From Flavobacterium succinicans (GTDB taxonomy: Bacteria > Bacteroidota > Bacteroidia > Flavobacteriales > Flavobacteriaceae): DNA of 64,000 nucleotides. Made by a program: the position numbers and the translations under genes. The DNA lies in assembly GCF_001662485.1 (NCBI RefSeq), contig NZ_JMTM01000004.1, positions 1-64,000 on the forward strand, in the 5' to 3' direction. The notes beneath the pieces were generated by a model. That model made no database searches and was not told the DNA's origin. It saw only the letters and a list, made by a program, of their open reading frames with translations. Positions 8,421 to 16,942 of the stretch are shown piece after piece. Within the stretch, counting starts at the first letter, position 1. Every line of letters begins with the position of its first letter.

Positions 8421-9329
8421 TTAATTTAAGTTTCTGTATTCCATTGGTGTGTTTCCAGTTTTTTGCTTGAATAGTTTGTTAAAATATTGTGGGTAGTCAA
8501 ACCCTAAACTATAGGCAATCTCACTGACGTTTTTTTCTGTATTGATCAAATAATTCTTTGCTTCTTCTATGAGGTAAAAATGAATATGTTCTTGAGCATT
8601 TTTACCCGTTTCTTTCTTTAAAACGTCACTCAAATAACTCGGAGATAAATGGACACTGTCTGCTAAAAACTTAACCGTGGGCAATCCTTGTTCTTTTACT
8701 TTAGTTTCGGCAAAATATTGAGTTAAAATATTTTCTATCTGAACAATGATTGATTTGTTGGTTTGGCTTCTTGTAATCATTTGTCTGCCGTAAAATCTGG
8801 AGCAATAATTTAATAACAATTCTATGGTGGAGACAATAATATGTTGGCTATGCACATCAATGTTTTCTTGGAGTTCAAGCTGAATCTTTTGTACACATTC
8901 CCATAAAGTATTTTTTTCTTTATCAGAAAGATGAAGGGCTTCTGATACTTCATAATTAAAAAAACTGTAGCTTTTTAATTTATCATGTAATGAAGTTGCT
9001 CTGATTAAGTCGGGGTGAAAAAACAACCCCCAGCCCAACATATTTTGTTTAGGCTCAATTTCGGTATCTATCTCAATAGTCTGATTGGGAGCAATACAGA
9101 TTAAATTACCATCTTGAAAATCTATTGCTTTTCTACCATATTTAATAGTGTTTTTGCAATAGTTTTTAAACATTATAGAATAAAAGTCGGTACTTATTTT
9201 TGTATATTGTCCCACTTGATCGGTTACTTTGCTAAAGTCCAAAACGGCTACCAAAGGATGTTGGTTGTTTCCCAAACCAAATAGTTTATACAGGTCAGCA
9301 ACACTATGAAGATGTATCATTTCTTTCAT
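8421..9329 (-). CDS. AraC-family transcriptional regulator
   Basis: 302 aa. The N-terminal ~190 residues form a sensor region of cupin character. The C-terminal ~100 residues hold the two helix-turn-helix units, first around FLADSVHLSPSYLSDVLKK and second around SEIAYSLGFDYPQYFNKLFK, ending in the standard TGNTPMEYR. The start overlaps the preceding membrane-protein gene by 26 bp, so both are translated from one message. The neighbouring SDR gene and its inverted-repeat leader (11030-11054) are the natural target candidates. The effector is unknown. Confidence 0.92.
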   Translation of the reverse strand: MKEMIHLHSVADLYKLFGLGNNQHPLVAVLDFSKVTDQVGQYTKISTDFYSIMFKNYCKNTIKYGRKAIDFQDGNLICIAPNQTIEIDTEIEPKQNMLGWGLFFHPDLIRATSLHDKLKSYSFFNYEVSEALHLSDKEKNTLWECVQKIQLELQENIDVHSQHIIVSTIELLLNYCSRFYGRQMITRSQTNKSIIVQIENILTQYFAETKVKEQGLPTVKFLADSVHLSPSYLSDVLKKETGKNAQEHIHFYLIEEAKNYLINTEKNVSEIAYSLGFDYPQYFNKLFKQKTGNTPMEYRNLN

Positions 9330-9822
9330 TTTTTTCGACTACTTCTTTTAAATATTTAATATAAACATGTCCTCGTCTTTCCGCAAAAAAATCTAAACTC
9401 AACACTATACTTGCTTGCATAAACAACCCTAATCCAATGCCTCTCCAGAAGGTATCATTCTTAGTGCAATACATCAAAATGATTCCTAGAATAATTAGAG
9501 TAATTTCCACGTACCTAAAGATAACAAAATTGCTCATTACTTTTTCCATTCGAGGAATTTCAAGTGTTTTTATGCTTTGTGGTTCTTTTTGAATATAGGT
9601 TTCAACGCGTGCACTATCTTTTGGACTTCTAATAACAATAGCATAACCTACAACGATTTCAAGTAAGGCAACCATTATGAAAGGTATTGCTAAACCTTTC
9701 CAAAAAGAAGTCTTTCCTACAAAAATAAAATAGAGAGCCATTGCAAAAGCAATGACTCCTATTGTAATAAAAATACAACTTTCGGCTTTTTCGCCATGAA
9801 AATATTTTACTATTGGGTTCAT
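9304..9822 (-). CDS. Four-helix membrane protein of unknown function
   Basis: 172 aa from the ATG at 9822; a start at 9852 would overlap the upstream monooxygenase. About four hydrophobic segments: FITIGVIAFAMALYFIFV, GLAIPFIMVALLEIVVG, YVEITLIILGIILMY and GIGLGLFMQASIVLSL. The central part IRSPKDSARVETYIQ is soluble and the C-terminus is charged. Arrangement and context (SDR, monooxygenase and AraC gene in one run) suggest a cluster for detoxifying a small organic compound, but that is inference. Confidence 0.7.
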   Translation of the reverse strand: MNPIVKYFHGEKAESCIFITIGVIAFAMALYFIFVGKTSFWKGLAIPFIMVALLEIVVGYAIVIRSPKDSARVETYIQKEPQSIKTLEIPRMEKVMSNFVIFRYVEITLIILGIILMYCTKNDTFWRGIGLGLFMQASIVLSLDFFAERRGHVYIKYLKEVVEKNERNDTSS

Positions 9823-9833
9823 ATATGTTGGTT

Positions 9834-10139
9834 TTAGAGGATAGCCTTCCACTTTATTATTTCAGGATTGGATTCAAGTAAATTGGGCATTTCTATTATG
9901 GCTTTTTGTACATACGTCGTTTCCCAATGTTTTGATTCCTCACTTTCGTTTTCCCAGATTTCATACGAAGTAAATTCATAGGGATTAGTCGTATTTTGAA
10001 GGTAGTAATACGCAATACACCCCTTTTCATTTTGAGTTGTTTCGGTAGTTAGTCCTTTGATAAGGTTTATCGCTTCATTTAGTTTGTCGCTTTTTACTGT
10101 AAATTTTGCAGTAACATATACATTCATACTTGCATTCAT
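9834..10139 (-). CDS. Antibiotic biosynthesis monooxygenase-domain protein (putative quinol monooxygenase)
   Basis: About 100 aa, a single ABM ferredoxin-like domain. VYVTAKFTVKSDKLNEAI begins the first strand and helix; NEKGCIAYYYLQ and FTSYEIWENESEESKHWET follow in the expected order. Such proteins (YgiN type) oxidise quinols or act as heme/small-molecule mono-oxygenases without cofactor. It starts 19 bp after the SDR gene, so the two probably form a functional pair. Confidence 0.88.
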   Translation of the reverse strand: MNASMNVYVTAKFTVKSDKLNEAINLIKGLTTETTQNEKGCIAYYYLQNTTNPYEFTSYEIWENESEESKHWETTYVQKAIIEMPNLLESNPEIIKWKAIL

Positions 10140-10158
10140 TTTTGGTTATTTTTTAGGA

Positions 10159-10974
10159 TTAAAGATTAAATTGTGATTTAATACCGCCAATAAATGTGGC
10201 ATCATCGTATTGTTGGCGGTTTGCTACAAGGATTTTTGCATCTTCTCCCGCAGTATATCGCAGTTGTTTTTTGCCATCCGTGGCCGCTTCAAATATAACA
10301 TCGGCTACTAAGCTGGCAGGAGATGCATTTTCTGCCATTGTAGGCATAGCAGTCATCAAGGCGTTAACAATGTTTTGATATTCAGCTATAGTTCCATCGT
10401 TAGAGAAATCAAAGGATCTGCCACCAAAATCAGTAGCGATCATGCCCGGTTCTACAATTTTTACTTGTCCGCCAAAAGCTTCAACTTCATAATTTAATGA
10501 TTCTGAAATTCCTTCAACGGCAAATTTTGTCCCGTGGTATAATGAACCCAACGGAAAAGTCATTTTTCCTCCAATAGATGATATGTTAATGATAATTCCT
10601 TTTTTGTTTTGTCTAAAATGAGGCAAAACAGTTTGGGTAACATCTAGAAGACCGATTACGTTGGTATTGAATTGGCGTATGATTTTTTCTCTACTAAAGG
10701 TTTCTAAAGGCCCGTATGCACCATAACCTGCATTGTTGAGTACGACATCCACACTTCCAAATTTTTGAACGCCTTCTGCAAACGCTTTTTGAATAGAATC
10801 CAAATCTAAAACATCAAGTTGGACAACAAGAACATGGTCTAATTCTTTTAATTCTTTCTCATTTTCTGGATTTCGCATTGTGGCAATTACATTCCAACCT
10901 TTGGATTGAAATAATTTTGCAGTTGCTTTTCCTATGCCGCTACTTGCTCCAGTAATAAAGATTGTCTTTTTCAT
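10159..10974 (-). CDS. Short-chain dehydrogenase/reductase (classical SDR)
   Basis: 271 aa from the ATG at 10974 (MKKTIFITGASSGIG); an upstream start at 11001 adds nine residues. TGASSGIG binds the dinucleotide, LNNAGYGAYG carries the structural Asn, and Ser (NISSIGG) with YHGTK forms the catalytic set. Basic residues after the second strand (ATMRNPE) suggest NADP(H). Substrate unknown. It heads the run SDR, monooxygenase, membrane protein, AraC regulator, cupin, racemase on the minus strand. Confidence 0.93.
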   Translation of the reverse strand: MKKTIFITGASSGIGKATAKLFQSKGWNVIATMRNPENEKELKELDHVLVVQLDVLDLDSIQKAFAEGVQKFGSVDVVLNNAGYGAYGPLETFSREKIIRQFNTNVIGLLDVTQTVLPHFRQNKKGIIINISSIGGKMTFPLGSLYHGTKFAVEGISESLNYEVEAFGGQVKIVEPGMIATDFGGRSFDFSNDGTIAEYQNIVNALMTAMPTMAENASPASLVADVIFEAATDGKKQLRYTAGEDAKILVANRQQYDDATFIGGIKSQFNL

Positions 10975-11029
10975 TTTTTCATTTTTAAAATTATAATGCA
11001 AAAATATCTCCTTATTTAAGCCGTTAGAT

Positions 11030-11054
11030 AATACAAATTCAGGTAGTTTGTATT
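11030..11054. promoter_or_regulatory. Inverted-repeat operator candidate upstream of the SDR gene
   Basis: AATACAAA (11030-11037) and TTTGTATT (11047-11054) form a perfect 8-bp inverted repeat with a 9-bp spacer, about 56 bp upstream of the SDR start. On the minus strand a TATTTTTG box fitting TAnnTTTG follows at the right side for transcription into the SDR gene. The AraC regulator in the same cluster is the obvious candidate binder. Confidence 0.45.
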
Positions 11055-11343
11055 CTTTTTGCGGGTGGAGTAAAGTTTAGAGTACTATTTAACGATTGGT
11101 GATAGGATTCTTTACAAATACGAGTACTAAAGCCATTATTTTGTCCAAGAACATGTCTTTGAGTCAGGAATAAGTTTCAAGGTAGCTGGTTTTTACGTTA
11201 TGTATGAAAGAAGTGAAATTAAAAAGGCTGCTACCAAAGAACAGAAACTTTCTAATTAGCTTATACACGAAGATGATTAATTTCAATATGGTAACATCAG
11301 AAAAAGAACAAACATTTTGCTATAAAAGATATACAACGAAACC
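11055..11343. other. Non-coding stretch with no recognised feature
   Basis: Together with 10975-11054 this leaves about 370 bp without a gene. A short plus-strand reading frame ends in MYERSEIKKAATKEQKLSN but has no start signal or family resemblance and may be a gene remnant. I see no RNA, terminator or repeat core here. Confidence 0.4.
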
Positions 11344-11859
11344 TTAGTTCTTATAGGGAGTTGTGTATTGATTTATTTTTTCGAGGATGCTATGTGCTTC
11401 TTCATAACTCAACCAATCAACTATTCTAATAGTTTCTCTACCTTTTTGAATCGTAATCGAGTAGTTAGAATTTGAAAATAAATAATTTAATCGTATATAA
11501 TATCTTGTTTGTTCAACTCCAAAATCTACAATACCAATTTTTTGTATTTCAGATTTCAGATATTCTTTTGGTTTATTGAAAAGTTTGTTTTTATTCGTGA
11601 CTCTTATCTTTTCAGGCGAGATTTCTAAAATCACTTTGCCGAAAGTATTCCATAACCATACGTAAAGGAAAAGAATAAAAAATCCTAGAAACGGTATCAA
11701 TGAAAAAACGTAATCCAAAGCAGATAGCAAGTACGTATTACTTACCGAAACAATAGGTAAAATAGCAAGCATTATTAAGATCAAAAGTAATAGCACAAAA
11801 GGAAATGTTAAGGCAATAACCCAATTCGGTTTATTTTTAATAGCTATGATTTCGGTCAT
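11344..11859 (-). CDS. Membrane-anchored protein with PH-like tail, unknown function
   Basis: 171 aa. Two long hydrophobic segments (WVIALTFPFVLLLLILIML and LIPFLGFFILFLYVWLW) are followed by a soluble part whose FGKVILEISPEKIRVTNK and SITIQKGRETIRIVDWLS read like a bacterial PH-like barrel. No catalytic motif. It is the first of the scattered single genes on the minus strand that fill 11-23 kb. Confidence 0.68.
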   Translation of the reverse strand: MTEIIAIKNKPNWVIALTFPFVLLLLILIMLAILPIVSVSNTYLLSALDYVFSLIPFLGFFILFLYVWLWNTFGKVILEISPEKIRVTNKNKLFNKPKEYLKSEIQKIGIVDFGVEQTRYYIRLNYLFSNSNYSITIQKGRETIRIVDWLSYEEAHSILEKINQYTTPYKN

Positions 11860-11911
11860 TTAATTTTATTCTTTTTTTGTAACTATTCAAGTTTTTTTTA
11901 GAAATTAATTG

Positions 11912-12000
11912 CCTCGAGCTTTAGTTGGAGGGGTTAAATTTGAAAGGCGTAAAGGCTTTAGCCAAAATTACGAACCTCTTTTATTTGGCATAAGTAAGCC
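11912..12000. repeat. Composite palindromic intergenic element, copy 2 (opposite orientation)
   Basis: CCTCGAGCTTTAGTTGGAGG (11912-11931), linker GGGGTTAAATTTGAAA and AGGCTTTAGCCA reproduce the reverse complement of 281-363. The distal arm (TTGGCATAAGTAAGCC) is decayed, so the second palindrome is imperfect here. Confidence 0.75.
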
Positions 12001-12117
12001 TTGTTTTCTTATTTTGTCATTCTGAAGCTTCTAGACTCCAATAAAATAAATAATTTTCTTCCAATACTTCGGAAAAACCCAATGCTTATATTGCTTTTGT
12101 ATTTAGAAGTTTTTGAA

Positions 12118-12888
12118 TTATAACTCAATTTCACTCATAAAGCTTTCATTTGGATTATCATTTTTGTAGTATGCGTAGGCAATATAAATTTTGGTTTTTT
12201 TTGGTATTTTTTTTATTTCCTTATTGTCAATTATAAAGTTTTTGGAAAGACATTTCAAGATTTCTTTTGATAAAGCCGCATTGTCAAATTCTTTTAAAGC
12301 TTTGACTTTTTTTATTTTCAATTTAGTACTAACCTTAATTTCATAAAGGGCTATATTATTATTTACTTCATAACCTTTAAAATCGCTATCACATTTTTTT
12401 GAGCGAAGAAGCCACAAGCCATTTTCATTAAAAGTAGTAACTCTGTTTTCTTTTAAGATAGTAAGAATTGATAATTTTATTTGAATGGATTGATTATGAT
12501 ATTTTTGAGCATTTGGATATTCATTTGTATCAAAATTCCTGTCTATTTGTTCAGAGCCTGAGCAAAAACCGAAACTTAGTTTTCCATTATAATTATCAGC
12601 AAAAACTAACCAAGTTGAGTTTTCTTGAACATTAAATGCACAAGAACTATTAATTGCGTACAAAATCTTAATTGTTTGTCGTTTTTCTCCTTTATAGAGT
12701 TCTAGTATTTCAATTTCAGCATCTTGATAATCAAAATCATTTTCAATATTGGTTATTTTTACTATTTTGACCTTTGCAACAAAATCAGATTTTTTAAATC
12801 TCTCCATTAATGTTGTGATACCACAAACACAACTAAAAGCGTAATTTGAAAAGAAACAAATCAAAATAATTAAAACTGTTTTTTTCAT
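12118..12888 (-). CDS. Secreted protein with TIMP/netrin-like N-terminal domain
   Basis: 256 aa. The signal peptide (MKKTVLIILICFFSNYAFS) is followed at once by CVCG, the N-terminal cysteine arrangement typical of TIMP/NTR-like domains. FVAKVKIVKIT, IEILELYKGEKRQTIKIL, SCAFNV and WLVFADNY agree with the small barrel of that fold. The C-terminal ~100 residues are a separate lysine-rich part (IKKVKALKEFDNAALSKEI) that I do not recognise. Probably periplasmic or surface exposed; role unknown. Single gene flanked by long intergenic regions. Confidence 0.7.
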   Translation of the reverse strand: MKKTVLIILICFFSNYAFSCVCGITTLMERFKKSDFVAKVKIVKITNIENDFDYQDAEIEILELYKGEKRQTIKILYAINSSCAFNVQENSTWLVFADNYNGKLSFGFCSGSEQIDRNFDTNEYPNAQKYHNQSIQIKLSILTILKENRVTTFNENGLWLLRSKKCDSDFKGYEVNNNIALYEIKVSTKLKIKKVKALKEFDNAALSKEILKCLSKNFIIDNKEIKKIPKKTKIYIAYAYYKNDNPNESFMSEIEL

Positions 12889-13010
12889 AAATTTATTTTA
12901 ATGATTATTTTTCTCATTGTCAAACTGCTTTACTTTGAGAATTTTATACTTTTCATTCAAAGACATAAACATACTAAAAGTTTATCTGCTTTTTACCTAA
13001 TCATATTACA

Positions 13011-13224
13011 AAATCTCTCATTTTTTATTGCAATTCTTATGTTGTACTTAACTAAAAAAAAACACCAAAAAAGCGCAAAGGTCATTTTTGGTGTTTTTTA
13101 TAGCTTTTAAAAGTCCATTATTTTAAGGAGAATTGGGTTAAAAAGTAGTGAGGCTTTTGTCGGATTTACTTGGAAAACCTGATGATGAATGGCGAGAAGT
13201 CAGAGACGTTTGCAGCATATTTCA
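13011..13224. repeat. Long dispersed repeat, copy A (3' of the 13365 gene)
   Basis: Matches 15184-15395 with only a few changes over about 210 bp, including TTTGTCGGATTTACTTGG and the conserved core CAGAGACGTTTGCAGCATAT (13201-13220). The core recurs in degenerate form in copies D, E and G. It lies on the 3' side of the minus-strand gene at 13365. The rest of 12889-13364 holds no gene I can support. Confidence 0.85.
13061..13099. terminator. Hairpin with A/T flanks inside repeat copy A
   Basis: AACACCAAAAA (13061-13071) pairs with TTTTTGGTGTT (13085-13095), with a T run after it. It can act as a terminator on the plus strand and, through the preceding A run, on the minus strand. In copy B the left arm has lost the ACC, so the stem is broken. 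Confidence 0.5.
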
Positions 13225-13364
13225 ACGATATTTGTATTTTAGAAGTAATCAGGGATTAAAATTTTTTTAGAGGTTTTGCAAGGACTTGTAAAAATTATAA
13301 TGCCATATAAAAGCTTAATCAGATTTTCAAAAAACATAGTCATAATTTAGTTGAAATGTAATTA

Positions 13365-14591
13365 TTAAAATTTTGGTATTGAGGTAGATTTCATAAATAT
13401 CTCTGTTGAGAAAAAATTTGATATGGGTGAAAATTCACCTATAAATCGTTCTCCTCTTTGTTTTTCAGCTGGTTTTGTTTTATCCATTTCAGGGACAGAA
13501 TTTACGCCTAACTTATAGTTTTCATTAGGTAACATATTTCTGTATATAAGTAGCATTTTTTCTTTGGTCAACCATGGCATAAAATTAATTTTCAACGACT
13601 TAGCTTTGTTTTTTAACGCTTCTGTTTCATTTCCGATCACAATATATATGAATCCGTCCGGATGAATCAAAAATTGATAATCAGCTATAGTTTGCATATT
13701 ATATGTAAGTTCGTCTCCTTGGCTTATCGAAAAATATCGAACATCTGATTTAGTAAATTCTGATTTTGTTTTTGGAAATTTTGGTGCTTTAAATTTAACA
13801 ATACAAACATCTGATGGATTAAATCTTATCATTGGCATTGTCAAATAATGATTGTCTTTATTGGGATAAGTTCCGTCTGATTTCAAATTATAAGAATGAA
13901 TTAAACTATCTTTTTTATAAAAATTAAAAGCACCTTCAACAACTTGTTTACATATTAGTTCTTCAATATTAAGTGTTTTTTTTGATTCATTAGTCATGAG
14001 TTTTTCCATTTCTTCTTCAGAATTTTCCATAAACTTATTAAACATTGGGATTAAGTATTTATCGACATCTTCTTTTGAAAATTTTGGTACAGTAGTGCTT
14101 TTGTTTGCTTTTTCTATTGCATTGTTTTTTGGGTCAAAATTGGCAATTGTCGGGAGTGGTTTATTCCCATTTATGTTGTTTTTAGGTAAATAATGGCGCA
14201 ACATTATAGAAATTTTTGTCAAGTTCTTTTTGAAGTAAAAAACATTTTTAGCATTTATGATTGTCCCTTCGGGAACAATATATATTGAATATTCGTTGTT
14301 ACCATCGGCTACTATATTTATATCTGTTAAGCTCCCTAATGAGGTTTTTGTGTTATCATCATATATGTTATAACTAAAATACCTTGCATCAGGAAATTCT
14401 CCTTTAATAATATATCCACTGGTTTGGTTTTCAGTACGCTCCCAGCCATATCGCCAATAAACAGCGTTGGCGTCTGGAAGGTATAAAATTTCTTTTGAAG
14501 ACCCAACATAAGGTGCCTCCCAAGTGGTTTGTGCAAAATTATTGGTAAAGATTAAAATTGCAATTATTGCAGAAAATAGACTTTTTTTCAT
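13365..14591 (-). CDS. Secreted protein of unknown function (DUF1214-like features)
   Basis: 408 aa with a signal peptide (MKKSLFSAIIAILIFTNNFAQ). The mature protein carries PDANAVYWRYGW, then FPDARYFSYNIYDD, which recalls the ARYFS-type strand of DUF1254/DUF1214 proteins, and a second such strand SDVRYFSISQGD about 190 residues later, so it may hold two related beta domains. No catalytic residues assigned. Single gene on the minus strand with repeat copy A about 140 bp past its stop. Confidence 0.6.
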   Translation of the reverse strand: MKKSLFSAIIAILIFTNNFAQTTWEAPYVGSSKEILYLPDANAVYWRYGWERTENQTSGYIIKGEFPDARYFSYNIYDDNTKTSLGSLTDINIVADGNNEYSIYIVPEGTIINAKNVFYFKKNLTKISIMLRHYLPKNNINGNKPLPTIANFDPKNNAIEKANKSTTVPKFSKEDVDKYLIPMFNKFMENSEEEMEKLMTNESKKTLNIEELICKQVVEGAFNFYKKDSLIHSYNLKSDGTYPNKDNHYLTMPMIRFNPSDVCIVKFKAPKFPKTKSEFTKSDVRYFSISQGDELTYNMQTIADYQFLIHPDGFIYIVIGNETEALKNKAKSLKINFMPWLTKEKMLLIYRNMLPNENYKLGVNSVPEMDKTKPAEKQRGERFIGEFSPISNFFSTEIFMKSTSIPKF

Positions 14592-15183
14592 AATTGATTA
14601 TCTAGTATAATTATTTTATGTGTTTAATATTTCCTGAATTTTTCCATACTTTGCATAAAGTAAGTCTTTTTAAAAATACAGCGTTTGTTGTTAATCTAAA
14701 TTAGTCAAATATATTTAAATTAGAAAATATAAATTTTGTGTTTAGATTTGTTGCAAATTCAAGGGGTTTCCTGCCAACCCTTTTAAATGAATATTTTTCG
14801 AAATAATATTTTTATAAATGACTTCTTATTTTCTTTAGTTTTTCAATCAAGTGTAATGAAATCTTACTGGACGTTTTGATTATGATCTATTATGTTACCT
14901 TTAATTCATCAGCAATTTTAATTTTTTATATCATTCATCTTAGGAATATTTTTTTGAGCCAACACAAATCAGCAATAATAAATATGACATGAAAACGATG
15001 TTGATTGAATTATTTAAAGCTAAATTAGGGGAATCTTGTCTATTCCAAATCCAAAACTAAATGGAATCAAATTCCCCTCTCTCAAAAAAAAACTATAGTA
15101 AATTTTTTCGCATTTTTAACTTTGCTTTTTATTAAAACAACTTCAGTAGTATTCATTTTAATTTCTCTAAAAATCTCTCTAAA
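14592..15183. other. Long intergenic region, no gene seen
   Basis: Very AT-rich with many stops in all frames. The only structure I see is the nested hairpin at 15027-15078. It separates the 13365 gene from repeat copy B and is the largest unexplained gap in the accessory stretch. Confidence 0.5.
15027..15078. repeat. Nested inverted repeat
   Basis: Outer arms AGGGGAAT (15027-15034) and ATTCCCCT (15071-15078) enclose inner arms ATTCC (about 15042-15046) and GGAAT (15063-15067). It could fold as a long cruciform or RNA hairpin, but there is no T run right after it, so a terminator role is unsure. Confidence 0.5.
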
Positions 15184-15410
15184 AAATCTCTCATTTTTTA
15201 TAGCAATTCTTATGTTGTTACTTAACTAAAAAAAACAAAAAAGTGCAAAGGTCATTTTCGGTGTTTTTTATAGCTTTTAAAAGTCCATTATTTTAAAGGC
15301 AATTGGGTTGAAAAGGAGTGAGACTTTTGTCGGATTTACTTGGAAAACCTGATGATGAATGGCGAGAAGTCAGAGACGTTTGCAGCATATTTCAAAGGTT
15401 TGTATGCTTC
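15184..15410. repeat. Long dispersed repeat, copy B (abuts the Nramp stop codon)
   Basis: Close copy of 13011-13224, extended on its right by TTTGTATGCTTCGAGGA, which matches the right end of the diverged copies D and E. It ends about 12 bp before the stop codon of the Nramp-like gene. This is the most complete example of the repeat in the window. Confidence 0.85.
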
Positions 15411-15421
15411 GAGGATTGGGG

Positions 15422-16693
15422 TTACAGGTCTGAAAATTGTAGATAAATTAAAGCTACAGCTGCCACTGTCATAATAATTAATGCTGAAAAGCCTAGGATA
15501 TTAGTTAATCTTCCATTGACGTTTCTGCCCATTATTTTTTTGTTGTTTGAGAGGTGTAAGATGATTGCAATTAAGACAGGAGCTGTTAATCCATAAAGAA
15601 TAGCTGTATAAATCAATGATTGAATTGGAGTAATGCCAATGTAATTTAAAGATAACCCTAGTAACAGCGAAATGGCAATAATGATATAAAATGCTTTGGC
15701 CTCATGAAATTTTTTATCAAGTCCTTGTTCCCAACCAAAGGTTTCCGTAATGATGTACGAAATTGAACCACTCAATACCGGAATAGCAATAAGTCCTGTT
15801 CCAATTACTCCAATGGCAAAAAGCAAATAGGCGAGATTTCCAGCTAATGGTTTTAATGCCATTGCCGCTTGTTCTACGGTGTCAATTTGATGGATACCGC
15901 CTTGGTATAAAACAGTTCCCGTAGTAAGAATTATAAAATACATAACAAATCCGGAAACGGTCATTCCAAAATCAACATCTTGGTTAATCTCATGAATTAT
16001 CTTTTTATTTACTATCAAATGTTTCCTTTTGTTTTTCATCTCTTCCACCTCTACAGAGGCTTGCCAAAAGAAAAGATAGGGAGAAATGGTCGTACCCAAT
16101 ATGCCTACAATTATGGCAATAAAATCTTTGTCAAATTGTAGCGTCGGAATAAATGTTGCTTTCAGTATTTCTTTAAAATCCTGTTTAGACAAAAAAGGAA
16201 CAATAAAATACACCAACATAACAATGCACAAATACTTTAGAACGGATGCTATTTTTTGATAGGGTAAATAAACAATTAACCCTAGAAGGATAATGGTAAA
16301 AAGGACACTGAAAAAATTAGCGTCTATGGAGGGAAAGAGCAAATTTCCCACCGCACCCATACCAGCAATATCAGCGCCAATGTTCATGACAATGGCAGGA
16401 AAGCTAAATAGCAGCATCAAATATAAAATAGGTCTTGGATAGTGTTTTTTGAGTGTCCCAGTCAATCCTTGTGAGGTGACCAACCCAATTCTCGCACACA
16501 TTTGCTGAATTGAAGCCATTAACGGAAAAGCAATGATGGCTGTCCACAAGGTGGCTAGTCCAAATGAAGCACCTGCTTGCGAATAAGTGGCAATTCCAGA
16601 GGGGTCATCATCACTAGCGCCTGTCACAAGACCAGGACCCAATTTTTTCCAGCTACTAAAAAGTTTAGAGGTCAATGTTGTCTTTTTTATCAT
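15422..16693 (-). CDS. Nramp-like divalent metal transporter, divergent clade
   Basis: 423 aa, about 11 transmembrane segments across nearly the full length. The first helix carries GASDDDPSGIATYSQAGA where canonical Nramps have DPGN, and helix 6 reads GTTISPYLFFWQASVEVEE where Mn/Fe transporters have an MPH motif. The fold is clear, but the metal ligands differ, so the substrate may not be Mn2+ or Fe2+; Nramp-related Mg2+ transporters are also known to lack the Met. The gene is alone on the minus strand, with repeat copy B at its 3' side and a 249-bp leader holding a small inverted repeat (GGTTG/CAACC near 16713). Confidence 0.88.
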   Translation of the reverse strand: MIKKTTLTSKLFSSWKKLGPGLVTGASDDDPSGIATYSQAGASFGLATLWTAIIAFPLMASIQQMCARIGLVTSQGLTGTLKKHYPRPILYLMLLFSFPAIVMNIGADIAGMGAVGNLLFPSIDANFFSVLFTIILLGLIVYLPYQKIASVLKYLCIVMLVYFIVPFLSKQDFKEILKATFIPTLQFDKDFIAIIVGILGTTISPYLFFWQASVEVEEMKNKRKHLIVNKKIIHEINQDVDFGMTVSGFVMYFIILTTGTVLYQGGIHQIDTVEQAAMALKPLAGNLAYLLFAIGVIGTGLIAIPVLSGSISYIITETFGWEQGLDKKFHEAKAFYIIIAISLLLGLSLNYIGITPIQSLIYTAILYGLTAPVLIAIILHLSNNKKIMGRNVNGRLTNILGFSALIIMTVAAVALIYLQFSDL

Positions 16694-16849
16694 GTTTTCA
16701 GGCGTCGTTGTAAGGTTGGCAATGGCTCAACCAAGTTGTGGTTAGTTTATAGTGAGGTTAGCAGTCGGTGCTGTCTAGTTTTACTAACACTCTGGTAGTA
16801 CAATAGGTACATCACTAATGTAATCTAAATAGTTGTATTTGCCAATTTT

Positions 16850-16942
16850 TAGGAGCGCAAATACAAAATCAACTTTTTTCCTGATGCTTTGGCAAAGCGA
16901 ATTTGCTAAATTTTTTATGAGCAAGGGCTCTTTGTTCGGTTT
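16850..16942. other. 3' flank of the beta-lactamase gene, cassette-boundary-like
   Basis: Between the beta-lactamase stop and the Nramp leader lies a stretch with GCTTTGGCAAAGC (an inverted repeat) followed by GAATTTGC. It occupies the position that the long repeat has behind other genes here but its sequence is different. No second copy is in the window. Confidence 0.3.

Noticed and set aside
12901-13110. 69-residue plus-strand frame between the TIMP-like and 13365 genes
   Set aside because: It runs into repeat copy A, has no ribosome binding site and its composition is that of AT-rich non-coding DNA; copy B shows a frame-changing difference.
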